From assembly GCA_030248065.1 (NCBI GenBank), contig JASAMV010005742.1, positions 1 through 64,000 on the forward strand: 64,000 nt of DNA, read 5' to 3'. Origin of the DNA: Rhynchonema sp. JSB1_4 (lineage: Eukaryota; Nematoda; Chromadorea; Monhysterida; Xyalidae). This document shows, one piece after another, positions 46,501 through 57,577 of this stretch. The stretch's first letter is position 1; each line of letters starts with the position of its first letter. The translations under genes were made by a program, and so were the position numbers. The notes below the pieces were generated by a model that was not told where the DNA came from, made no database searches, and worked only from the letters and a program-made list of their open reading frames with translations.

Positions 46501-48890
46501 CCTAATGATTCGATTCGCTATTATGATGAGCATCGATGTAGATATGTTGCCTTCCAAGAATGTTCTTACGACACCCTAGTAGGTGAACAGCGCAGAGGCT
46601 TGAAACCACAAAGTGTGTCCTGCCGTAATCTTGGGCGCGTGTGGAACAGCTTTGCGTTGTGTAACTGTTTGAGAAACCCAAAAAACCCAACCCATCGTGA
46701 GCAACCTACCGGTGCTGTGATCACATCGAGATATTGACATATCAAATGTAGCCGTTCGTTGTCGTTCAATTGGGCGCGTTGCGCTAGTCGCTCATCGGCG
46801 TCATCTAGAAACTTATTGTCTAGATTTTTCTTTACAACTGCAGTTGTTTCTTCATTCCAATTTATTTCAAATACTCCAAACTTGAAATTAACTTAAGGAC
46901 CGAACCTGTCCACCAAGTGAAGTCCGGGCCGGGATCAGCCGAGAAGTGCAGCGTAAGCAGTTCGTGTGATTTCGTGGTGATTGGGATAATGGCTAAAATG
47001 ATTAAAAAAGTAGGTAGATGGCTGTTGACATTATAATCTGCTAATGAAAATAAAAATTAAATAAATTCAAATATAAATAAATCAAACTAGTGCTGACAAA
47101 CCTTTGCGCGCTCGGCAATCTTTCGGCGATTTCTGCATTGTGACTAGCGCAGAGAAATGGGCAGCGTCGTAGCATAGAACCAATGGGGACCTGGTACAGA
47201 CAGATTACAGAATATACAGGTTGAACAACATTGTCATCATGGCCATCCGGTGCATACGCACTGATGATGGACCAGCTGCACAACCGATGAAATATTGCAC
47301 GAATTGAAGGAGCCTCAGTTGGGCCGATGTTCCCCTTTACTGTTTTGATGTTTCGAACACGGCCGTATCCGAATTCCAGTTTATTGAAGCTGGTTTTTTG
47401 GGGGCTGACAAAAGAAGCCATGATTCCATTATTTTCACCTGTGCGTCTCTTTATGCGAGCATTCTAGTGGTAGATATATGCCACCAAATGGTATGGGTGC
47501 CAGCGCATCCCCGCCAGCACCGCGCAGTACCGTGTCAGCCACGACCACGACGGGGCGTTTCAGCACGTGGGCCAGAGCGAACACGTGGATCTCCTGAATG
47601 ATTTCGGAACCTTTTGTTATTCAAATCTACAGAATGACTGCAAAATTTTGAGCATCAATCTTCAAAGACACACTTCCAAGCTTTCGTATGTCATCGAATC
47701 GGGATCAACGGGTTCGTACTCTTCTTCGTGCTCGGGAGGAGGGGACGCAGTCGCAGAGTCGCTGTAAGAAGTTCGCATATTAAAAGAATATATTCCACTG
47801 GGCACAAAGGAAGAGTTTTAATACGATTAAATCAAAACTCTTGCCAACCCATTTTCCACGACAGTATCCGTCTTTATCTGCACTTTCTTCTTTCGTCTCA
47901 GTTTGCTGCGCGGTTCCGGGGACGCCAGACGTACAATGTTGTCCCATTCCTGCTTCCATTCATTTTCGTCGAGTTTCAGACCGATCTGAATTTACAATAA
48001 ATAGGATTTCAATAAAAAAAGTTTGAGATTTGCGAAAAATTCTCAAACGATGTTTGAAGACAGACCAGACCTGTTCATTATAGACGCTCTGCTGGAATCT
48101 CCAGCGTCTCCACAGTGCGTGCCGCCGATTCCCATTGGTCAACAAATCATGCAGCGCTTTCCTCAGGATCAACAGTCGATCGTGGATTCCCCACATTCCG
48201 AGAGAAGCCGCGTGGAGAAGACAGTTGCCATCGCCGCTAGTGGACAGGGGCCAAAGGCGGTCTAGTTCGACGATATCAGTGGAACAGGCCGGGGCTGAAG
48301 GGGAAGCCGTGCTCAGCTGGTCTGTTTCCTGACAAAAATTTCGGTAGCACTTATGGAGCTCCCGCCGAGCAGTTTTTTAGCTTTGACTTGTGTTTAGGCT
48401 TGGGACTATGATTCGTTTCAGCGTAGGCCTCAACGTAAGCATAAAGCTTAGCTCCAGATCTATAAACGGCACGAGCTTTACTAATGCACCAAGACTCCAG
48501 GTGCAGAAACTGTGTAGATTCCAAAAAAATTTACCGTTTTTGCAGTTGAACTTGGCTAACCTGGCTGGTTCGAACTTGATGCGGCACTCGTACATGTCGG
48601 GTTCGTGTTCCACCAGTTTAAATGGCCTGAAACAAGCAGAGTTGAGTTTCTCAGTCGAAATGTCCAAAATGGGGGAATAAGTTAGTCAACACAAACAAAC
48701 CAGATTGCTGCAGTCCCTTCAGCGTGCTCGTTTCGATCAGTTCTTTCTCGAGAAACTCCCTGAACTCTTTCGGCTGCTGGTCACACAGATTCGGCAGTGT
48801 GAAAGTGTAGCGCGGTGTTTCGATTGTGGACGCGGTCGTCGCGGACCCGTTACGCGGCGGCGGACGCACCGCGGTCGATTCGCGGTTCAT
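43592..48890 (-). CDS. OTUD7/Cezanne-like OTU deubiquitinase with two A20 zinc fingers
   Basis: Cezanne-type enzymes remove Lys11-linked ubiquitin. Exons (- strand): 48890-48701, 48626-48561, 48321-48071, 47985-47849, 47761-47674, 47593-47439, 47190-47102, 46992-46906, 46837-46710, 46388-46053, 45978-45872, 45761-45648, 44951-44730, 44319-43934, 43855-43759, 43689-43592. The OTU domain has [23 protein letters not shown] (catalytic Cys), [39 protein letters not shown] and DAAHFSALV (catalytic His). The linker is Ser/Pro-rich with basic clusters. Two A20 fingers follow: CMNGDC-x11-CVDC, split by an intron, and YCRSPHC...LCAAC at the C-terminus. All joins agree in phase except 45648 to 44951, where an exon may be missing. 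Start chosen at MNRESTAV; an N-terminal UBA domain could lie further upstream. Confidence 0.88.
45105..45171 (-). tRNA. tRNA-like pseudogene in an OTUD7-like intron
   Basis: Read on the - strand, 5' GGACGCG pairs with 3' CGTGTCC (7 bp), and a perfect T arm (GCAGG TTCAACC CCTGC) and a TAGTTTAGCTGGTTAG D region are present. The anticodon arm region is about 7 nt too short and does not form a normal stem, so no anticodon can be read. It is either a tRNA pseudogene or a SINE head. Confidence 0.5.
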
Positions 48891-48911
48891 CGTTGGATTA
48901 TTGGGAAGCAC

Positions 48912-50593
48912 GTCGAATGAGGTGATTTTTGGAGGGCCATTTTAGAAAACAAACAGACAATTTAGCACTGAAAGATGAAGAAGCAGTGAAAGGGAAAGAT
49001 AAATTTGACAAGAAATGAAGCAAACCGCAGGTTTTCATCCTTTTTGTGCTGCCTTATCGTTGCTAATGAGCAAAAAAACATAAAACATGTGTAAATTTGT
49101 TGTGCAAATGCAAATTTGAAGAAATGCAATGAAACATTTGTTTTCAATATCTGCAGTCGCAGCAGCATAACAAGACTTTTGTGACAGCAGGCAACCACAC
49201 ACACACACACGCAACCAGTGTGGAGGAACTCAGGTGCGCTTGCTTACTGTATGTCTATGACACAGGTCTGCTGAAATAAGCCGCTCTAAATTAATAAATG
49301 AATTATTCAGATGCGTTTTCTATTCCAGTGCCGGAACAGTTTTCTATTCCAGTGCTCGAGTGACTAAGACACAACATACATTCAGTCCCGCAAAGCTGAG
49401 GCTACGCATCGTGACGTCATTAAAGCTTTGCCTGCACATTGCCAAAAGCCAAACTGTCCAATGTTTCAGCGCCCGGCTTTTCCTACAATTTCGGCCCTTC
49501 ATTGCATGAGACCGGCATGTCTTGAAAATTGTCGTGGTCGTATTTTTTGTATCGTATTTTTCTGAAACAGACATCCAGGAGAGCTTTTGAGACCTGTGCG
49601 AGCTGCCACAACGTGTTGGTTTGAGAATAACCATTAACTTTTAAGGCCAATTTATACTTCGTCTCGTTTCCATACAAAGAATAAAAAACGCTATAGGGCG
49701 CCGTCAGTCACAGTGGAAAATGGAAATAAAAAAATATTCTACATATGTCCAAGTTTTCCATTTTCCAACATGACTAAGGGCATACTGGAAAATGGAAATG
49801 AAACCAAACATTTTCTGCAGCAGTCGTGTTTTGACATGTGACAAAAACAGTTCCGCTCAATTTTCCGGCCGCTGATTGGTCAGCATTCAAGCAGAAAATG
49901 TTTTGGTTCATTTCCTCAGTCATATTGGAAAATGGAAATAAAAAACTTGGACATTTTTTCATTTCCATTTTCCACTATGACTAAGGGCGCCCGTATCGTT
50001 CGCCCGTTGTATCGAAGGTCGTTTATACTACTTCAGAGACAACATATATTCGATATACGAAAGTGTAAATGACGTGACGCGACACACGCAACGAGACAGC
50101 CATTTTGTCTCGCTTCATGCGATCTCGGATTAAATTAAGCGTGTCATTTTTAAAATCAGCACAAAATTTCGGGCATGATAGAGGTGCTATAGGGGTACAT
50201 GTCACTCGGTCAAGGTTGAATTTTTGACCCGATAGCTATGGTAGAGGGCCCCACGGAACTATTTCTAGTGTCGTAAAAATGTGCCATCTAATTTCCTCGC
50301 ACTTTTTCAAAAATCAACTTTCAAATAAAATCTCCTGCAAATGGCAACAAGTTGTATTCTTGATAGAGAATGATTCACACAACAACTAGACATTCAATTG
50401 AAAAAAAAGAAATCACACGACCAGATTTGATTTGATAAAAAACAATGAGAAAGTTTTGCGTGATAATTGCACAGAAGAGCGAAGGAAACAAAAAAATCTG
50501 AATGATGGAAAAACAAAGGCTCATGACCATGAGCACTAAAAATAGAAATCATACCGCCAAAGGACGAACAGCTTTTGTTGCAATGCATCACCA
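48912..50593. mobile_element. intergenic stretch with one foldback element (49686-49992)
   Basis: 49686-49992 has inverted ends GGGCGCCGTCAGTCACAG / CTATGACTAAGGGCGCCC-like with repeated GGAAAATGGAAAT. A CA/TG run is at 49195-49210. The open frames (for example 49344-49634, -) have no recognised domain. This interval should contain the OTUD7-like promoter, not identifiable by eye. Confidence 0.5.
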
Positions 50594-50876
50594 AAGTATG
50601 GTCCGTCCATCAGCTCATGTCACTTTGTGATGCTGCTGGCCGACTTGGTCCCTTCCACCACTTTCTAATGAAAGATAAATTGAGTTTCCGAAAAAAATTA
50701 TTTTTGCTCCTAAATTGTGATTTTTTAATGAAATCGACGTGTTTTATCCATTTTAATTTAATTTTAAATTTGATCGAATTCAATCTTTTTCGATTTATTC
50801 TATCGTTTTTTCAGTTTTTTGCAAAATAGGTCACACTCAATTTCTCTTTCATTAGAACGCGGAGCAAGGGACTATA
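50594..50876. mobile_element. foldback copy truncated by another MITE
   Basis: Matches the left arm and centre of 38417-38750 (GGTCCGTCCATCAGCTCATG) but its right arm stops at AGCAAGGGAC where the next element begins. Confidence 0.65.
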
Positions 50877-51154
50877 TATTGGTCGCACAATGACTATATA
50901 AGAATTCATCAAATCAATCCTGATTTTCACGTTCAGTCACTCTTAACCACTGCGCTATTTGTGATTCTCACAAAACATTTTCAGCTGAAAATAATCTAGC
51001 AGATCAACCACGTTGCCACAGGTCTGAAACATTCTCTTTACTACATGCTTTGCGTGCGATCACGCAACGCAACGTCATTGCCCCGTCACTTTTCCTCTTT
51101 GCGATTCAGGAAAAAAATTTGACCAATTCTTATAAAGTCATTGTGCGACCAATA
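50877..51154. mobile_element. 278-bp MITE with tRNA-Ser-like head (copy 2)
   Basis: Termini TATTGGTCGCACAATGAC and complement, TA-type flanks. Reverse orientation relative to 15600-15878. The - strand holds AGCGCAGTGGTTAAGAG plus the CTGAACGTGAAAATCA segment. Confidence 0.75.
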
Positions 51155-51298
51155 CAACGAAGCGACTTCAATATGAAAATGACAGCCACATAAGAAAGCA
51201 CACCCACAACAACAGCTGAAATTCACAAAAAAACTGCTGTGCGTATCCACACATAAACTCACATCAAAATCACACAGATTTTATCATTGTTAATCATT

Positions 51299-51868
51299 AA
51301 AGGGGGCCTGCCGCTATTGTTTTTTGGGCTTTGGACCTCGGTTTTTTTATATTAATCGTTAGTTGGCACTGAGATGAAGAACATTAACCTTCAAGAACTT
51401 CACCAAACTGACGTTTACCCACCGAAATCGATCAACCAACATGGCCGCACGGGAAGAAACTATCCAAATATTGATGCACTGTGTGTGCATGGAAATCAGG
51501 ATTTCCAAAGCAAAATTCAAATTACAGACGTGTGGTATAGGCGGCGCGTTACGGTAGGTTGACAAAACATTTGTTATTTACAAAAGAGCTAATGTTTTAT
51601 CGGGCTACCGTAACCCGCCGCTTATATCACGCCCCAGTGTTTTTGAATTTCTCTTGTCATTCCTGATCATCATGTGCAAAAGTGCATCAATATCGGACAG
51701 TCTTGTTCCCGATAGACCATCTTGGCGGATCGATTTCGGTGGGTAATCGCCATTTTGGTGAAGTTCGTCAAAACTAATGTTCTTGATCTCGATGCCAACA
51801 AACGATATAAGTGAAAAAACCGAGGTCGAAAACCAAAAAAACAATAGCGGCGGGGCCGCTTTAACGAC
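51299..51868. mobile_element. 570-bp foldback element
   Basis: Inverted arms start AAGGGGGCCTGCCGCTATTG and end CAATAGCGGCGGGGCCGCTT. Internal arms share GAAGAACATTAACC / GTTCTTGATCTC-like blocks and AAATCGATC. Non-coding. Confidence 0.65.
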
Positions 51869-52161
51869 AAAAAAACCGGTGATCTACCAAGTTCGACACA
51901 CGACAACAGCAACGTTTTTGTGAATGCACATCAGTAAACAACGATAGGTTGCGTGCAACAATTGAAAACGATTTTCTCACATTTTTTTTAACTAAATTCA
52001 ACCAACAGTAAATCTAGACCGAGAAACTACGTTTGATGTACAGTATCTCTCCTCGCAGTGACATAATCGGACCCGAAGTGTGGAATTTTCACCATTATAC
52101 AAGGCAGGTTTCCCGAAGAGTAACCATAAAGATGGCAGACTATACACAGATGAAGCAACAA

Positions 52162-55100
52162 CTAAGCAAACGGATCCTTAACATCCACCAGTTGACAGCT
52201 TTTCGTCCACAATTTCTCTGCCAACTGCATGTCATTGGCGTATGGCCCACTGGTGTCCTTTTGTGCACAATCAGCAAAGTATTGACCAGTGACGTGGGCT
52301 GCATCCGTGCTCACGGCCAGATACAATGACGTTTGCGCGCCTTCTAATGGAGTCTGAAAAGACCAAAGTACCGGCATTCGGAGAGGGTCAGTCACAGGAT
52401 TAAGAAGGCGGACTTAAACAAATCATGGCAGGCACCATACAGTGGTGATGCTCCGCGGAATAATCGGGCACATTTGTGCAACCTACAACCGACCGTACCT
52501 ACAACTACGCGATCGCGACTGGTCAGTTGCGGTCACTGTAAACAATATTCACTGACCATTATAAAAAAGGTGATCATTATAAAGAAGGTGATCATTATAA
52601 AGAAGGTGATTATTATTCAATACAGCATTGTAAAACAACAGCAGGCACTGAGCCACGCAAGAGGCTGAGTTGAGCTTTCAGTCGCTTCGACGATCAATCA
52701 GAGGCAGCACAACGCAAAGAATTGAGCCGCGGACACGAATCTGCGCCATGATACTAAATTGGTTTGATGGGAAACGAACAGAGAGGAAGCACAAGCAACA
52801 TTCAAATCAAGCTTTCGATGCTGCGCGAAAACATGCTATGACGAACCTCGGCACCACTGTTGTGTCCGATTTTTCAGTTTTCAATAAGAGAAAACAAATT
52901 TAAAGAAACAAAACCACAAAACTGAATTTGAGATTGCCTATGGTGAATCTTTTTCCCACGGAATTCTAGTGGAACGAATATACAACACAAGGCACGCCAA
53001 AATAAAAATGCATTGGGCAAAGGGAAACTCAAAATAAAAAGTAGCAAAAAAAACGAAACAGAAACGAAAAAGTGCTCGGAAGACGGGTTTGATACTCAAA
53101 GCAAAGGTACAAAAGTTAAGCATTCGGAACACAGAACTTGCCGAAGCAAAGACTAGTAGAAAGTGGAAAACCAGCATGAAGATTCGGAATACAAACCACC
53201 AAACTCGAAATTCGTTCACCTTTGCCAAACTGAGGAATAGCCACGCATGCGCAATGAATGAAGGCGTGAAATAGTGCACAATCGGAGTGTTGACCACACC
53301 GGGATGCAGTACGTTGACAACGAGCTCTAAAAATACAAATAAAACTAAAATTTTACCTTGAACATTGGCGCGATTAACGTCAGGAATTTGTCCTTGAATA
53401 TGTTCGTGTGCACCAAACCCGGATGGAGTACGTTGCACGTGACGCCTGCGAAAAGCACCGCACGTTGCAAACATAACGTGAGAACAATATGGTTGCCCAA
53501 TTCAATAGTTTTTGGAGAGGGGGCCCTACACGGGTGAGTATCACATCATAAAGTTGAAGACAGCTCGCACAACAAAACCGCCGTGAGCTACAGGTGTACA
53601 GCAGTGTTTATCACATTATATTAAACTTCCAAATTCGCTACCGCACAGTGATATGCGCCCCATAGTTAATGTCACGTTCTAAACCCGAAAATCAAATTCT
53701 GAAACATTCGGACAGCCAACACACACGCAGCATGCCAACCAGCCAAGCAGCTGCGCGCAATGTTTCAGAACTGCGCGTGCTCAGCGTTCGGGTTTAGAAC
53801 GTGACATTAACTATGGGGCGCATATCACTGTGCGGCAGCGAATTTGGAAATTTACCATTCAACTACGCAGATAATGACCATAGAATATAAATTACAGCAG
53901 GTTGTCTGAGGTTAGTGACCAGACGATTTATGACGGAACCCTTTTTTTCAAAATTTGACCATCCACGCGCATCAACCAACCATCCTTATCCAATTTCGAT
54001 GCCAAATACTTGGTCATCAATATTTGCGCCAGTTTGCTGCAATTGTACGGCTGAGTCGGAACGTAGGGCACATTGGCATCCGTAAAATTTAGATTGTCCA
54101 CATCGAAGCTGAAAAACGATGCGATATCGATTGTGGCACATTCGTCGGCGGCACGACCAGGGTTAGAGGTCGGAAAATTAGAAAATTCCCAAAATCAAAT
54201 CCAAAAAAACCGACCGTTTACAAAATCGATACATGAGCGAGCTGACGTTGACGATTCTGGCCGGCGCCGACTCCTGCAGTCTTTCCAACAACAACACGGT
54301 GAGTAGGAAGTGACCGAAATAGTTGACCGCCATTGTGCGCTCCAGGTTGTCGATCGTGTACGATGCTGCTGTCACGCGTTCATCTGGCATTGGGATGGGT
54401 GTGACGATTATTGTTGGTATTGATAAAACGGACTAGCACAGTCTATGTCCCGACCCGGATCGGGCGGGGCGGGACAGGAATTACTATTCACTTGAAAAAA
54501 TCGTCACTAATTTTATACAACGGTTGATATCCACCATCTCCATCTGTACCTACGGATCGAGATCGGAGGAACCCTCATCTGCGCTTTTTCGGTGCCGGCC
54601 GACACCCGACAATGCACGATCTCAAATCATAATCGAAAACAGATTCGCTACAAGAAAAGGCCCGTGCTAACAGTGATTTTGAAAGTCTCAAGCGAGTACG
54701 CCCCCAAGCTCAGTACGAACATTTTTAAAAAAAACTTGTAAATGCGCGTTGAAACATGCCAATTATCTCACAACATAATTGCTGCCACAAAAAAACCATA
54801 CTTTTCCGCCATCCAATCCCAACATACCCCCTTGTCCGGCATTATTGATCAAACAATCGACCTGCGCATTCGTGTGCAACAATTCCACCGCCGCCTTCCT
54901 CACACTGGCGAGGTCATCAAGTGCACATTGCACAATCTGCAGCTGTCCCCCGCCGACACAAGGTCGGTATTCGCTAGATTGCAACCGTGCAATCAAACGT
55001 TCCGCTTTGCCCACATTTCGACACAACAGCACGACCTTGGCGCCGCGATTGTATAGCTCGCCCGTGGTCGCTTCGCCGATACCTGCACGATCACGATAAG

Positions 55101-56752
55101 TCGATAGGATTATGTCCGTTTTGGTAAATTTGGATGCACATTGAAACTCGGAGTTCAGTTTGGATCCGATTTGCCAGCTAATCTAAATTCATTGCGCACT
55201 TGTTGGCCCAAAGTTTTGACAGCTGGACGCAAAGTGTAATTTAAAGCCAAAAATCATACTAAACGACCCGCACCGATTTCAATGAAACTTGGCACATTAA
55301 CCAGGCTTGGTTCAAAACACTCACAGGCAAAATATTATTTCCCGTACCAGTTCCCTGTCTGAGCCCGAACGGCTGGAAGTTGAAAAGTGGGGAACTAACC
55401 TCTACATATTGAGTTCCAAATTGTTGGTCGTTGCAAGAGCTCTCGTCAAACTGATTCAAATTAGACTTTTTACAAACGCTTGCACTTTTAATTGACACCT
55501 TATTCAGCCCGATGGCACTACCACAGCTCGTGCTATATTGCCAAGAACCCTCAAATTTGACGAAAAATAAATTCAGATGTATTTTTAGCGCACATGTCAT
55601 CAGGATAAAGTCAAACCAATGATGCGCGCAAAAAGCCCCACTACCAGTCTAACATTTCGTTTTGGTTTCAATTTTTGATACGCAATGAGTTTTGAGAGAA
55701 GTTGGCTCAACCGCGACTGGTCCCCATTTTTGGCCATTTCATGGTCTCCAAATTTACCCCTGTGTCTGGAGCTTTTCCACATGATGACAATGCTGTGGAA
55801 GTATGACAAAGGCAAATTTGGGCAAGGGTAAATTTGGAGAACAGGAAATGGCCAAAAATGGGAACCAGTCGCAGTTGAGCCAACGTCTCTCAAAACACAT
55901 TGCGTATCAAAAATTGAAACCAGAGCGAAATATGTGACTGGTAATGGAGCTTTTTGCCCGCATCGATGGTTTGACTTTATCCTGATGACAGTGGGTTAAA
56001 AATACATATGAATTCATTTTTCGCCAAATTTGAGGGTTCTTGGCAATATAGCACGAGCTATGGTAGTGCCATCGACTCAATAAGGTGTCAAATAAAAGTC
56101 CAAGCGTTTGTGAAATGCCTAATTTAAGTCAGTTCGACGAGAGCTCATGCAACGACCAAATATTTGCAATTCAATGTGTGGAGGTCGATTCCCCACTTTT
56201 CAACTTTCATCAGGTTTCATCGGAAGGAGCTTGTACGGGAAATCATGTTTTGCCTGTGATTGTTTTGAACCAAGCTTGGTCAATGTGCCAAGTTTCATTG
56301 AAATCGGTGCGGGTCGTTTAATTATGATTTTTTTGCCTTTAAATGTAGACTTTACGATCAGTTTTTATGAGTAGCGCAAGGAAAAATCGTTGAGACGGCT
56401 GTGAAACATGAAGTTCATTCCGACGTAATTTATGGCATGCACTTTGAAATTCGATCAGGTGTAAATTTCACGTGGAATTCCCGCACTTTAGACAACGAAA
56501 AGCTAAAGCGGCCGATCAGTTAGGCTAGTTATAAAAACAACCGATACAAGTTCGCCTGCCATTTTTAAATCCAAAAACTTCCCCCAATTCAGCCAAACCT
56601 GACGTGGCTCCAGTGATCACAATCGTTTGTCCCTTCAAATTGTAACCCTCCAACGAGAAACGCCCAGACGAGAAGCGCATAAACAGACGAAACGCGACGG
56701 CAGACAGAAGAATGAATGCAATGAAACCAATAATGATGGTTAGAATACCCAT
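52162..56752 (-). CDS. retinol-dehydrogenase-like SDR with alternative exon 5
   Basis: NAD(P)-dependent short-chain dehydrogenase of the RDH11-14 type, probably anchored in the ER. Exons on the - strand: 56752-56599, 55082-54828, 54383-54215, 54108-53960, then either 53445-53357 or 53326-53220, then 52353-52162 (stop). This predicts 335 or 341 residues. An N-terminal membrane helix (IIIGFIAFILLSAVAF) precedes TGATSGIGEAT (cofactor loop, split by intron 1), NNAG, MAVNYFGHFLLT, NVSS, YNCSK (catalytic Tyr-x3-Lys), NVLHPG and EGAQTSLYLAV; the end resembles RDH C-termini. The exon 3 donor is GTCGGT, chosen because it alone keeps frame. Intron 1 holds a 1.1-kb foldback and intron 4/5 a smaller one. 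The substrate is not determinable. Confidence 0.87.
52559..52612. repeat. short tandem repeat, GGTGATCATTATAAAGAA
   Basis: Three near-perfect 18-bp units in the last SDR intron. No function inferred. Confidence 0.8.
53220..53326 (-). CDS. SDR exon 5b (alternative)
   Basis: 107 nt, entering in phase 1 and leaving in phase 0. Encodes VVNVLHPGVVNTPIV and then a hydrophobic stretch ending LFLSLAK before a GTGAAC donor; acceptor TTTTTAG. It corresponds to exon 5a but is six residues longer and different after NVLHPG. Confidence 0.8.
53357..53445 (-). CDS. SDR exon 5a (alternative)
   Basis: 89 nt, also phase 1 to 0. Encodes VTCNVLHPGLVHTNIF and ends APMFK before GTAAAA; acceptor TTTCGCAG. Only 30 bp (53327-53356) separate it from exon 5b. 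Confidence 0.82.
53620..53860. mobile_element. foldback element in SDR intron
   Basis: Arms share TTCGCTACCGCACAGTGATATG and the complement, GCGCCCCATAGTTAATGTC and TTCTAAACCCG; the centre has opposed TGAAACAT and ATGTTTCA. Described here without extended sequence; duplication not identified. Confidence 0.75.
55239..56344. mobile_element. 1.1-kb palindrome in SDR intron 1
   Basis: Arms of about 500 bp run from ATTTAAAGCC to GGCTTTAAAT-like ends and mirror each other (ACGACCCGCACCGATTTC / GAAATCGGTGCGGGTCGT), centre near 55790. Open frames at 55259-55600 and 56085-56321 are the same arm read twice, which explains their similar translations. Confidence 0.82.
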
Positions 56753-57577
56753 TTTCGGGTGGCAGAAACTGAAAAGGGAGCGAATTTGAAACACAAGTCC
56801 ACTTTTGGCATGATGACGTCTGACAGGCACGACCCGACTGCGACTCCGCCCAGGCATGGTTGGCAACAACTGTTTCTGTGCTTTGCAGTGACTGTCAGCG
56901 TTGGAGCGATGTCGGGTACCACCCTCCCCCGTCCACTAGCCCTTGTGACTGTCTCGCAAACCAACCCGGCCAGACGATGCGACGGATTTAAATCAACAAA
57001 GTTACCAGGCCACATGAAAAGAAAGCGCGAAGTAGTCCAACTTTCGCGTGGATAAAAGCCAACAGTGAAAGCCAAATAATGAAGACCAAAGGTGAGACGA
57101 ACAGTATTATTATCACTGACAGTGCACAACGATATCGATATTCCGAATTTAAAATTACCGTCAAGTTCTCAGATGCAGAGCTTAAACATCAATACTAACA
57201 TCGAAGTACTAAATAGCCACTGAACCGGTGTTTCCGTTGAGCTAATAACACACTCGTTCCCACGCGCATACAAATGAGACCTATAATACATCCACCTTTT
57301 TTTGAATAAGATTATTTATCCGCGGTCGACTTAGCACACAAGCTGATGACTTACTATTATGACTACAAATACTTTTTGTGGACAAAGAATATAACATTAC
57401 TATGTACACACAGACAAAGCACAGCTAGAAACAAGCGCTACACATAAGAAACCGTAGTAAGTCCGGTACTTTTGCAGATCAGAATAGAACGCGCACAGTT
57501 TACTCTCATAATAACCAATAAACATTTGGAATAATCTGACATCTATCATGCTGACAAGCAACAATAAACGAAATCGA
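56753..57577. other. region between the SDR start and SDHD 3' end
   Basis: Holds the SDR upstream region and SDHD 3' UTR. The open frames at 56759-57129 on both strands lack domains. No repeat identified. Confidence 0.35.

Larger units (their letters stand above)
14725..56410. other. over-represented octamer TGAAACAT / ATGTTTCA
   Basis: By eye about 35 exact copies on either strand lie near 14725, 15105, 15150, 15722, 20990, 21400, 24275, 24683, 25865, 26307, 26345, 26977, 27411, 27468, 28124, 28752, 29076, 29777, 30381, 31478, 34230, 35387, 36128, 36334, 39321, 40977, 45456, 46174, 49130, 49461, 51025, 53701, 53758, 54750 and 56402. Chance predicts roughly one or two in this span. Several are inside exons in different reading frames. 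See findings. Confidence 0.7.

Noticed and set aside
53327..53356. A 30-bp intron between exons 5a and 5b
   Set aside because: Far shorter than the roughly 60-bp minimum seen elsewhere in the window, and the join would shift the frame.
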